A stretch of DNA of 11,557 nt from Citromicrobium sp. (GTDB lineage: Bacteria; Pseudomonadota; Alphaproteobacteria; Sphingomonadales; Sphingomonadaceae), in assembly GCA_003248395.1 (NCBI GenBank), contig QFNA01000107.1:1-11557 (forward strand). Reading direction: 5' to 3'. Within the stretch, counting starts at the first letter, position 1. Each line of letters begins with the position of its first letter. The translations under genes and the position numbers were made by a program. This document shows positions 1 to 6,203 of this stretch, piece by piece. Below the pieces are notes generated by a model that did not search any database, was not told where the DNA came from, and saw only the letters and a list, made by a program, of their open reading frames with translations.

Positions 1-141
1 GAAAGCAGCGCACTGGTCGATGCGCACCCCAACCTCGTCGCCTATCGCGAGCGGGGCAAGGCGCGACCGGCCTTCCAGCGCGCGCTCGATGCGCAATGCA
101 CGCAATTCGCCAAGACCCCTCCCCCTAAACAAGGAGAATGA
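1..141 (+). CDS. Glutathione S-transferase, C-terminal end (partial)
   Basis: The frame is open from the left edge and ends at TGA 139-141, giving 46 residues. The text HPNLVAYRERGKARPAFQRAL is the pattern of the last helix of cytosolic GSTs, where a proline-asparagine pair leads into a helix and then a RPAFQRAL stretch. The thioredoxin-like N-terminal domain and active site lie outside the window, so subfamily and substrate cannot be judged. The tail after residue 32 is a loose, proline-rich extension. The stop codon lies inside the spacer between the Shine-Dalgarno sequence and start of the next gene, so this gene and the DUF1428 gene are probably co-transcribed. The GST call rests on a short stretch only. 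Confidence 0.72.
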   Translation, partial: ESSALVDAHPNLVAYRERGKARPAFQRALDAQCTQFAKTPPPKQGE

Positions 142-144
142 GCA

Positions 145-894
145 ATGTTCATCGAAGGCTATCTCGCGGCGGTCCCCACCGCCAATCGCGAAAAGTTCAA
201 GGCGCATGCCGGACAGGCGGATGCCGTGTTTCTCGACCATGGCGCAACCCGTGTGGTCGATTGCTGGGGCGACGACGTACCCGACGGCAAGCTGACCGAT
301 TTTCGCAAGGCGGTGAAGGCGGAAGAGGATGAGACCGTGACGTTTGGCTGGGTCGAATGGCCCGACAAGGCGACCCGCGACAAGGGGATGGCCAAGATGA
401 TGGATCCCGACTTTTCCGATCCGCGCATGGATCCCGAACAGAACCCCATGCCGTTCGACGGCAAGCGCATGGTCTTCGGTGGGTTCGAGCCGGTGGTGAA
501 CCTGGGCGAACGCAAGGGCAAGGCGGGCTATGTCGATGGCTTCGTCCTTGCCGTACCGGACGAGAACCGGGCCAAGTTCATCGAACATGCCCAAAGCGCC
601 AACCAGCTGTTCATCGAGAACGGCGCGACGCGGGTGCTCGAAAACTGGGGCGCGGACGTGCCGGACGGAAAGGTGACGGACTTTGCCGGCGCGGTTCAGG
701 CCAAGGACGGCGAAACGGTGTGCTTCAGCTTCATCGAATGGCCCGACAAGGCCACCCGCGACGCCTGCAATGCGAAAATCATGTCCGACGATTTCGAGGA
801 CGAGCGGATGGATATGGAGAAGAACCCCATGCCCTTCGACGGGCAACGGATGATCTACGCCGGTTTCGAGCCGGTTTTCGAAGAGGAGAAATAG
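145..894 (+). CDS. Tandem-duplicated DUF1428 (YbaA-like) protein
   Basis: This 249-residue protein consists of two copies of a domain that normally forms a whole protein of about 117 residues (DUF1428, the family of E. coli YbaA, function unknown). Copy 1 spans residues 1-117 and copy 2 residues 128-244, joined by a 10-residue linker. By eye, about 68 of 117 positions are identical without gaps. Both copies keep GATRV, DVPDGK.TDF, EWPDKATRD and NPMPFDG.RM. The family has a dimeric alpha/beta-barrel-like (ABM) fold, so the duplication could make an internal pseudo-dimer (inference). The start at 145 is supported by AAGGAG at 131-136, eight bases upstream. The VOC gene begins two bases after the stop codon, suggesting one transcript. 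No signal peptide or membrane segment is visible, so it is probably cytoplasmic. Confidence 0.9.
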   Translation: MFIEGYLAAVPTANREKFKAHAGQADAVFLDHGATRVVDCWGDDVPDGKLTDFRKAVKAEEDETVTFGWVEWPDKATRDKGMAKMMDPDFSDPRMDPEQNPMPFDGKRMVFGGFEPVVNLGERKGKAGYVDGFVLAVPDENRAKFIEHAQSANQLFIENGATRVLENWGADVPDGKVTDFAGAVQAKDGETVCFSFIEWPDKATRDACNAKIMSDDFEDERMDMEKNPMPFDGQRMIYAGFEPVFEEEK

Positions 895-895
895 G

Positions 896-1675
896 ATGGC
901 GAACAATCACGGCGATTTCTTCTGGTACGAACTGATGACGACCGATGCCGATGCGGCGCAGGACTTCTACGGCCCGCTGCTCGGATGGGAGTTTTCCGGA
1001 CACGATGCGCCCGGCATGGATTACCGCACCTTTGCCAAGGATGGCGAAGGTGTCGGCGGCGTGATGCCGCTGACGAAGGAGATGACCGATGGCGGCGCGC
1101 GTTCGTTCTGGGCGGGCTATATCTTTGTCGACGATGTCGATGCCAGCGCGACGGCGATCACGCAGGCAGGCGGCGAAGTGCTGATGCCCGCAAACGATGT
1201 TCCCGACGTCGGACGGATCGCCTTCGTCAAGGATCCGGCAGGCGCACCCTTCTATATCATGCACCCGTCCCGCACCGACGGCGAGAGCAAGGCCTTTGCC
1301 AAATACGAGCCGATGGAAGGCCATTGCGCCTGGAACGAGCTCGCCACGTCCGACCAGCCAGGCGCGCATGATTTCTACACCGCACTGTTCGGCTGGGAGA
1401 AGGCCGACAGCATGGATATGGGCGAAATGGGCGCTTACGACATGTACAAGGCGGGCGATTACACGCTCGGCGCGATCATGCGGAAACCCGCCGAAATGCC
1501 GATGTCGCTGTGGAGCTATTATTTCCGCATTCCCGATATCGACAAGGCGGCGGCCTATGTGAAGGACAAGGGCGGACAGGTCACGATGGGCCCGCAGGAA
1601 ATTCCCGGCGGAGATCATATTATCGTCGGCTCCGATCCGCAGGGAGCGATTTTTCACCTGATCGGCAAGCGGTGA
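896..1675 (+). CDS. Two-domain VOC family (glyoxalase/bleomycin-resistance fold) protein
   Basis: This 259-residue protein has two successive VOC modules. The first covers about residues 5-123 (FFWYELMTTDADAAQDFY..LLGWEF ... FVKDPAGAPFYIMHP) and the second about residues 142-256 (CAWNELATSDQPGAHDFY..LFGWEK ... VGSDPQGAIFHLIG). Both share the N/YEL.T.D..A..FY...GWE signature of the VOC group that includes mycobacterial CFP30B-like proteins. Members are metal-dependent or metal-free enzymes or binding proteins; the substrate cannot be assigned. An AGGAG at 884-888 inside the end of the DUF1428 gene sits seven bases before the ATG. It is the last gene before the hairpin at 1683-1716. The fold call is firm; the old label 'hydroxylase' for this group is not supported here. 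Confidence 0.9.
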   Translation: MANNHGDFFWYELMTTDADAAQDFYGPLLGWEFSGHDAPGMDYRTFAKDGEGVGGVMPLTKEMTDGGARSFWAGYIFVDDVDASATAITQAGGEVLMPANDVPDVGRIAFVKDPAGAPFYIMHPSRTDGESKAFAKYEPMEGHCAWNELATSDQPGAHDFYTALFGWEKADSMDMGEMGAYDMYKAGDYTLGAIMRKPAEMPMSLWSYYFRIPDIDKAAAYVKDKGGQVTMGPQEIPGGDHIIVGSDPQGAIFHLIGKR

Positions 1676-1682
1676 TCGGAGC

Positions 1683-1722
1683 ACATCGGGGTGGCGTCTT
1701 GACGTCGCCCCGATGTTCTCTC
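1683..1722 (+). terminator. Strong hairpin after the VOC gene, probable terminator
   Basis: Bases 1683-1698 can pair with 1701-1716 as a 16-pair stem (14 Watson-Crick and two G-T pairs) with a very short loop around TT. The downstream tract is TCTCTC rather than a clean run of T, so termination may be partial or may need Rho. It begins eight bases after the VOC stop codon and lies just before the GST gene with its own ribosome binding site. It therefore probably divides the window's first gene group from the second, or lowers readthrough between them. Confidence 0.6.
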
Positions 1723-1736
1723 AATGTTCTTGCATG

Positions 1737-1742
1737 AAGGAG
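1737..1742 (+). promoter_or_regulatory. Ribosome binding site that fixes the GST start
   Basis: AAGGAG lies eight bases before ATG 1751. An in-frame upstream ATG at 1724 would add nine residues (MFLHEGDSI) that are not GST-like and would place the Shine-Dalgarno sequence inside the gene, so 1751 is preferred. Confidence 0.75.
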
Positions 1743-1750
1743 ACTCGATC

Positions 1751-2377
1751 ATGGCTGACTATACATTCTACTTCAATCCGATGAGCCGCGCGCAGATTGC
1801 GCGCTGGGCGCTGCACGAGGTCGGGGCGGATTACGAACCGGTCATGGTCGAGTGGGACGACAAGCCGCAGGCGCTGCTCGATGCCAATGCGATGGGGAAG
1901 CTGCCCACCATCATCCACCACGATGGCGGCAGCGATCGTGTGGTGAGCGAGGCGGCGGCCGTTTGCCATTACCTTGCCGAACGCGAACAGGCCGACCTGC
2001 TGCCCCGCGACGAAGAGAAGGCGGATTATTTCCGCTGGATGTTCTTCGGTGCCGGTCCGATAGAACAGGCGACGACCGCCAAGGCGCTGGGCTGGAAGCC
2101 GAGCCGGAAGGAAGAAGCCACCGCCGGTTTCGGCAGTTACGACCGCACGATCGACGCACTCGACGGCTGGTTCAAGGATCACGACTATGTGTGCGGCGAC
2201 CGGTTCACCATGGCCGATGTCTATGTCGGCAGCCTGGTCGACTGGGGTCTCGCCTTCAAATCGATGCCCGAACGCGAAAGTTTCGGCGCCTATGCCGAGC
2301 GATTGCGGGCGCGAGACGCCTACAAGGCGGCGAAGGCAATCGACAACAAGCTGATCGAGGAGAGCAAGAATGGCTGA
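1751..2377 (+). CDS. Glutathione S-transferase family protein
   Basis: This protein has 208 residues, the usual GST length. The N-terminal thioredoxin-like domain shows NPMSRAQIARWALHEVG (residues 9-25; a serine near the active-site position), the cis-proline turn GKLPT (Pro52) and the glutathione-binding SE pair (residues 66-67). The helical C-terminal domain carries the N-capping box TMAD (residues 153-156) in GDRFTMADVYVGS. Such enzymes conjugate or transfer glutathione to electrophiles, or act as peroxidases or isomerases; the substrate is unknown. It probably acts in the cytoplasm. Its end overlaps the PhnB-like gene by eight bases, so it opens a translationally coupled run that continues to 4929. 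All expected landmarks are intact. Confidence 0.92.
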   Translation: MADYTFYFNPMSRAQIARWALHEVGADYEPVMVEWDDKPQALLDANAMGKLPTIIHHDGGSDRVVSEAAAVCHYLAEREQADLLPRDEEKADYFRWMFFGAGPIEQATTAKALGWKPSRKEEATAGFGSYDRTIDALDGWFKDHDYVCGDRFTMADVYVGSLVDWGLAFKSMPERESFGAYAERLRARDAYKAAKAIDNKLIEESKNG

Positions 2378-2855
2378 CCTGCCCAAACTCACGACCGTGC
2401 TGTGGTTCGACGGCGATGCTGAAGACGCGGCGCGTTTTTATGCCGAGACTTTTCCCGACAGCGCTGTCGGGCACATCTTCCGCGCCCCGGCGGATTTTCC
2501 CAGCGGCAAGAAAGACGATGTGCTGACAGTCGATTTCACCGTCTGCGGCCGCGCCTTTTCCGGCCTCAACGGCGGCGACATGTTCAAGCCCAACGAGAGC
2601 GTCAGTTTCATGATCGTGACCGAAGACCAGGCGGAAACCGACCGTTACTGGAACGCGATCGTCGACAATGGCGGGCGGGAAAGCGAATGCGGCTGGTGCA
2701 AGGACAAGTGGGGCTTTTCGTGGCAGATCACGCCGCGCACCCTGCTCGAGGCCAACCAGGCGGGCGGCGAGGAATCGAAGCGCGCTTTCGATGCCATGAT
2801 GACGATGCAGAAGATAGACGTGGCGAAAATCGACGCCGCGCGGCGGGGGGACTGA
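2370..2855 (+). CDS. PhnB-like VOC family protein
   Basis: This 161-residue single-domain protein belongs to the VOC group long mislabelled '3-demethylubiquinone-9 3-methyltransferase' (PF06983). Typical features are the opening LTTVLWFDGDAEDAARFY (residues 7-24), FSGLNGGDMFKPNESVSFMI (63-82) and the C-terminal ECGWCKDKWGFSWQI (106-120), followed by an AMMTMQKIDVAKI tail. It is neither a methyltransferase nor clearly linked to ubiquinone; members are dimeric VOC proteins of mostly unknown substrate. An AGGAG at 2358-2362, within the GST gene, sits seven bases before the ATG. The eight-base overlap with the GST gene and the two-base gap to the DUF899 gene place it in one operon. Confidence 0.9.
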   Translation: MADLPKLTTVLWFDGDAEDAARFYAETFPDSAVGHIFRAPADFPSGKKDDVLTVDFTVCGRAFSGLNGGDMFKPNESVSFMIVTEDQAETDRYWNAIVDNGGRESECGWCKDKWGFSWQITPRTLLEANQAGGEESKRAFDAMMTMQKIDVAKIDAARRGD

Positions 2856-2857
2856 TC

Positions 2858-3589
2858 GTGGGCGCCGATTTCGCCCGGATGCGCTTTCCCGGCGAAAGCG
2901 CGGACTATCGCACCGCGCGCAACGCATTGCTTGACGCGGAAATGGATCTGCGCCGCCATGCGGAGGAGGTTGCCGCCATGCGGCGCGCGCTTCCGCCAGG
3001 CGGAGAACTGCCGGAAGATTTCGTATTCGAGCGCATTGGCGCGCACCACCGGCCCGAGATGGTGAAGCTGTCCGAACTGTTCGGCGAACACGATACCTTG
3101 CTGCTCTACAGCTACATGTTCGGCGCCGATCGCGACGAGCCCTGCAGCGGCTGTACGCATCTGCTCGACGGTTTGGACGGCGCGGCGCGGCACATCACCC
3201 AGCGTGCGGCCTTTTACGTCGTGGCCGGATCGCCCCTGGCGCGGCTGGCGGCGTGGAAGCAGCAGCGCGGCTGGGACCATCTCGAGCTGATTTCGACTGC
3301 GGGCAATGGCTACAATGCGTCCTATTACGGTAACACCGCGGCGCTCACGCCCGAAATGCGCGCCGAGCGCGGATACGAGGACGGCAAGGACTGGGACGAG
3401 CCGATGCTCAATGTCTTTACCCGCAAGGGCGGGACAATCCGCCATTTCTGGGGCACCGAGCTCACCTTTGCACGCGACGAAGAGGGACAGGACCACCGTT
3501 CGCTCGACCAGATCGATCCGCTCTGGGGCCTGTCCGATTTCACGCCCGAGGGTCGCGATCCCGACTGGTTTCCCGAAAACGAGTATTGA
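2858..3589 (+). CDS. DUF899 family thioredoxin-like protein
   Basis: This protein has about 243 residues. The family (DUF899, PF05988) has a thioredoxin-like fold. Visible hallmarks are YSYMFGADRDEPCSGCTHLLD (residues 85-104 region) with a CxxC pair at Cys96 and Cys99, VVAGSPLARLAAWKQQRGW (121-139), and HFWGTELTF near the C-terminus. The CxxC suggests redox or metal chemistry, but no activity is established. The start is taken as GTG 2858, two bases after the previous stop codon and seven bases after a G-rich Shine-Dalgarno-like stretch (2845-2850). ATG 2879 is an alternative that would remove seven residues. The frame is open further upstream, but that part overlaps the VOC gene and is not DUF899-like. 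The next gene starts three bases after its stop codon. Confidence 0.88.
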   Translation: MGADFARMRFPGESADYRTARNALLDAEMDLRRHAEEVAAMRRALPPGGELPEDFVFERIGAHHRPEMVKLSELFGEHDTLLLYSYMFGADRDEPCSGCTHLLDGLDGAARHITQRAAFYVVAGSPLARLAAWKQQRGWDHLELISTAGNGYNASYYGNTAALTPEMRAERGYEDGKDWDEPMLNVFTRKGGTIRHFWGTELTFARDEEGQDHRSLDQIDPLWGLSDFTPEGRDPDWFPENEY

Positions 3590-3592
3590 ACC

Positions 3593-4270
3593 ATGCCAAG
3601 AACGATCACCGGTGCCGCTTTCCTCTCCCTCGACGGCGTCATGCAGGCACCGGGCGGGCCGACCGAGGATCCTACTGGCGGATTCGAGCAGGGCGGCTGG
3701 GTCTTCAAGCTGTGGGACGAGGGTGTCGAGGAGGCGCTCGGCGCGCTGTTCTCGCCGCGTTACGATCTGCTGCTGGGCCGTCGCACCTACGATATCTTCG
3801 CGGCCTACTGGCCCTATGTCGAAGGTGAGGAAGCCGCGATGGGGGAAGCCTTCACCAAGGCTGGCAAGCATGTGCTGACCCGCGGCAATCCGCCGCTCGA
3901 CTGGGAGAACACCCATCGGCTGGCCGGCATCGACGACGTGGCGAAGCTCAAGCAGAGCGACGGGCCCGACCTGGTTATCCAGGGGTCGAGCACGCTCTAT
4001 CCCGCATTGATCGAGGCAGGCCTGCTCGACCGCCTGATTACCATGACCTATCCAGTCCTGCTCGGCCAAGGAAAACGGCTTTTCGGAGAAGGTACACCGA
4101 CGCGCCTGCTCGAAATGACCGAACATCGCGTGACCGATAAAGGCACGGTCATCGCGACTTACCAACCCCGCGGTGACCTGCCCGATTATCCTATCGGCAA
4201 TGCGCCCGAACCCGCGACCAGTCAGCGCGAAGCAGACCGGCAGGACGCGATGAAGGCGGGTCGCTGGTAA
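3593..4270 (+). CDS. Dihydrofolate reductase family (RibD C-terminal domain) protein
   Basis: This 225-residue protein has the RibD-C/DHFR-like fold: LSLDGVMQAPGG (residues 11-22), LLLGRRTYDIFAAYWP (59-74), VIQGSSTLYPALIEAGLLDRL (about 128-148) and the closing PVLLGQGKRLF (154-164). These are the usual NADPH-binding and core-strand motifs of the stand-alone 'dihydrofolate reductase family' often found beside VOC and YCII-type genes. It is not the essential folate enzyme FolA, and its substrate is unknown. The tail after residue 195 (DLPDYPIGNAPEPATS...) is an unusual hydrophilic extension rich in Asp, Glu, Arg and Pro. No good Shine-Dalgarno sequence precedes ATG 3593; coupling to the DUF899 stop codon three bases upstream probably drives initiation. 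Its stop overlaps the next ATG by one base (TAATG). Confidence 0.9.
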   Translation: MPRTITGAAFLSLDGVMQAPGGPTEDPTGGFEQGGWVFKLWDEGVEEALGALFSPRYDLLLGRRTYDIFAAYWPYVEGEEAAMGEAFTKAGKHVLTRGNPPLDWENTHRLAGIDDVAKLKQSDGPDLVIQGSSTLYPALIEAGLLDRLITMTYPVLLGQGKRLFGEGTPTRLLEMTEHRVTDKGTVIATYQPRGDLPDYPIGNAPEPATSQREADRQDAMKAGRW

Positions 4271-4929
4271 TGCTGGCGCTCTACGGCCACCGCTTTTCTT
4301 CCTATACGTGGAAGGCACTCATACCGCTTTATGCTAACGGGACCGAGTTCACCTTCCGTGATGTCGATCCGGGGTCGGACGACGGCCCCGCAAACATGGA
4401 CTTCGTTCGGGCGGCGCATCCGGCCGCCAAGTTCCCGGTGCTTGTCGATGGCGACAGGCGCATCATAGAGGCCACCGCGATTGTCGAATATCTGGCGGTT
4501 CATCATCCAGGTAATGCGCCGTTGATACCGGACGACCCGGGCGAAGCAGTCACGGCGCGGATGATGGATCGTGTGTTCGACAATTACGTGATGGGCTCTG
4601 CGCAACGCGTCGTGAACGCCTACATCGCCAATGCCGAAAATCCCGATCACGAACAGGTCGAACTGGGCCGCGCAGGTCTCCTGCACGCTTATGCTTGGCT
4701 CGATGGCTGGTTGGCCGAAAACGCCCTTCCCCCGCATGTCAGCCTAGTTACCTGCGCTGCCGCACCGTCACTATTCTATGGCGACTGGGTCGCACGGATT
4801 CCGGCCGACTGCCCGCGCGTGGCCGCGCTGCGATCGGAATTGCTGGCGCTGCCTGCGGTAGCACGCTGCGTAGACGACGCGAGGCCCTACCGCAGCTACT
4901 TCCCCCCTGGTGCGCCCGACCGGGATTGA
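4270..4929 (+). CDS. Glutathione S-transferase family protein
   Basis: This 219-residue protein shows the GST layout. The N-terminal thioredoxin-like domain has FSSYTWKALIPLYANGTEF (residues 9-27, Ser10/Ser11 near the active-site position), AKFPVLVDG (cis-proline Pro56) and IIEATAIVEYL (65-75). The C-terminal helical domain has MMDRVFDNYVM, CAAAPSLFYGDW (162-173) and the ending DDARPYRSYFPPGAPDRD. That ending resembles a GST subgroup common in sphingomonads (recalled, not searched). One oddity is the N-capping box, normally S/T-x-x-D as in SLAD, which reads SLVT (158-161) and so lacks the aspartate. The ATG shares a base with the preceding TAA, so it is translationally coupled and closes the five-gene run. 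No T-tract terminator follows. Confidence 0.88.
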   Translation: MLALYGHRFSSYTWKALIPLYANGTEFTFRDVDPGSDDGPANMDFVRAAHPAAKFPVLVDGDRRIIEATAIVEYLAVHHPGNAPLIPDDPGEAVTARMMDRVFDNYVMGSAQRVVNAYIANAENPDHEQVELGRAGLLHAYAWLDGWLAENALPPHVSLVTCAAAPSLFYGDWVARIPADCPRVAALRSELLALPAVARCVDDARPYRSYFPPGAPDRD

Positions 4930-5172
4930 CGGCCGAACCGATGGGACGATTCTCGGTCGGTCGCGATATCGCCGGCTTCGAGCATGCCTGCGGTTCACCG
5001 CACACGTGGACCGCACCGCCCGCCATGACGCCATTTTCGGTCATTCCATTCATATGGGAGACAGGCGCGGCTCAACAGTTTTAGCCTTCGCCCCGTCCGG
5101 TGTTTCCGGGCGTGGCTGGAGTTGAATGAATTTGAAAGGGGGCGATTTCAGCCGGAGCACAGGTCCGAAGGG

Positions 5173-5192
5173 GCGGTTCAGAAACGAACCGC
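5173..5192. repeat. Inverted repeat in the leader of the OmpA-domain gene
   Basis: GCGGTTC (5173-5179) and GAACCGC (5186-5192) form an exact seven-base inverted repeat with a six-base AGAAAC spacer, about 40 bases before the start codon. It could be an RNA hairpin in the 5' leader or a binding site for a dimeric regulator. The same eight bases GCGGTTCA occur at 4990-4997, which may be chance. No function is shown. Confidence 0.3.
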
Positions 5193-5220
5193 GGGCGCGT
5201 GTTTCACAATGGATTGAATG

Positions 5221-5226
5221 AAGGAG
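5221..5226 (+). promoter_or_regulatory. Ribosome binding site deciding the OmpA-domain start
   Basis: AAGGAG lies seven bases before ATG 5234 and only four before the in-frame GTG 5231. The spacing favours ATG 5234, so the protein begins MKRVSK. Confidence 0.7.
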
Positions 5227-5233
5227 AATTGTG

Positions 5234-6133
5234 ATGAAGCGTGTTTCGAAAAACCCCCGGTACCTGTTCATGGTAGCATTGCTTGGCGCGCCTGTGGCTG
5301 GTGGCCTTTCCGCACAGGATCAGGGCGCGGTCGACGATCAGTATCCGGTCGCGGCAGACGGATCGATGACCGTGTACGGAACCGTGCCGACCGATCTGTC
5401 GGGAATGGAAGAGGGTCCGGAACTCAACGGCATCATTTCGGCGCGCGACGGCGAGAAGATCCAGGTAACGATGGACGATGGCAGCAATGCCGTGGTGAAC
5501 ATCAGCCAGGCCACCGAGATCAAGTCGAGCGGCGGTTTCCTGGGCCTGAAGCGCAACGAGCTGGCAGCCAATTCGCTATTGAACGGCTTGCCGGTCTCGG
5601 TGGAGACCGTGCAATGGGGCAACAATCTCGTCGCAAGCGAGATCGACCTCAAGAACAAGGATCTCAAGACCGCCAACATGATTCACACCGGCACGGCGCA
5701 GGGCTTTGCCGAGCAGACCGCCGCGACCGAAGCACTGCGCGGACGCATGGGCGACATCGACAAGTACAACGTCAAGGCAACGACCAATGTGAACTTCGAC
5801 ACGGGCCGCGCCGATCTTTCCGCGCAGGCGAAAAGCGACCTCTGCCAGACCGCTGCGCAGGCCGAAGCCACTGAAAACGCCCTGATGCTGGTGGTGGGCT
5901 ACACCGATTCCACCGGGAGCCAGGAAATCAACCAGGAACTCAGCGAGAAGCGCGCGGGCCGCGTGGTGAACTTCCTGCAGCAGGAATGCGGATGGGAACC
6001 CTATCGCATGCTTACGCCGACCGGTATGGCCGCCGCCGACCCGATGGCCGACAATTTCACCGAGGAAGGCAAGGCGCAGAACCGCCGTGTCGCGGTGAAT
6101 ATTCTCGTCAGCAAGAGCGTCGAGGGTCTCTAG
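5234..6133 (+). CDS. Secreted OmpA-family (OmpA C-terminal domain) protein
   Basis: This 299-residue protein has a signal peptide: basic MKRVSKNPR, hydrophobic YLFMVALLGAPVAGGL, then likely cleavage after LSA at residue 27. There is no lipobox cysteine, so it is probably a periplasmic or outer-membrane-associated soluble protein. Residues about 64-140 form a small beta-rich domain (GIISARDGEKIQVTMDDGS, GFLGLK), similar in style to OB-like DUF5666 modules. Residues about 183-295 are the peptidoglycan-binding OmpA domain: NFDTGRADLS, GYTDSTGS (Asp225), N.ELSEKRAGRVV (Arg240) and QNRRVAVNI. Asp225 and Arg240 are 15 residues apart, matching the diaminopimelate-binding Asp271/Arg286 pair of E. coli OmpA. 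The eight-stranded OmpA barrel is absent. It appears to be monocistronic, ending at the terminator at 6169-6203. Confidence 0.9.
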   Translation: MKRVSKNPRYLFMVALLGAPVAGGLSAQDQGAVDDQYPVAADGSMTVYGTVPTDLSGMEEGPELNGIISARDGEKIQVTMDDGSNAVVNISQATEIKSSGGFLGLKRNELAANSLLNGLPVSVETVQWGNNLVASEIDLKNKDLKTANMIHTGTAQGFAEQTAATEALRGRMGDIDKYNVKATTNVNFDTGRADLSAQAKSDLCQTAAQAEATENALMLVVGYTDSTGSQEINQELSEKRAGRVVNFLQQECGWEPYRMLTPTGMAAADPMADNFTEEGKAQNRRVAVNILVSKSVEGL

Positions 6134-6168
6134 TCACGATCGCGTGATCCTATTCCGCAATCAGAAAT

Positions 6169-6203
6169 GCCGGGCCATGATTCAGTTTATGGCCCGGCTT
6201 TTT
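6169..6203 (+). terminator. Intrinsic terminator of the OmpA-domain gene
   Basis: GCCGGGCCAT (6169-6178) pairs perfectly with ATGGCCCGGC (6189-6198) over ten bases with a ten-base loop, followed by five T (6199-6203). It begins 35 bases after the OmpA-gene stop codon. On the minus strand the same hairpin is followed by ATTTCT, so it may also help end the J-domain transcript. The J-domain stop codon (6182-6184, minus) lies in the loop. Confidence 0.88.

Larger units (their letters stand above)
4930..5233. other. Gap of about 300 bases with no confident gene
   Basis: This stretch probably holds the 3' end of the GST operon transcript and the promoter and leader of the OmpA-domain gene. There is a possible hairpin at 5094-5112 (seven pairs, one G-T, loop TGTTT) without a T tract, and an exact inverted repeat at 5173-5192. 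A 31-codon frame (5126-5221, beginning MNLKGGDFSRS) ends exactly where the Shine-Dalgarno sequence of the next gene begins; it could be a leader peptide or chance. No -35/-10 pair is convincing. Longer frames on either strand here look like random high-G+C frames. Confidence 0.5.

Noticed and set aside
2645..4318. A 557-codon minus-strand frame
   Set aside because: It is antisense to the PhnB-like, DUF899, RibD-C and GST genes, all with clear families; the long frame is a by-product of high G+C codon bias.
4990..5001. Short palindrome GCGGTTCACCGC as an operator
   Set aside because: Five-base arms are expected by chance at this base composition; it is noted only because it shares eight bases with the repeat at 5173.
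4930..5233. EcfG-type general stress promoter before the OmpA-domain gene
   Set aside because: No GGAAC followed at 16-17 bases by CGTT could be found.
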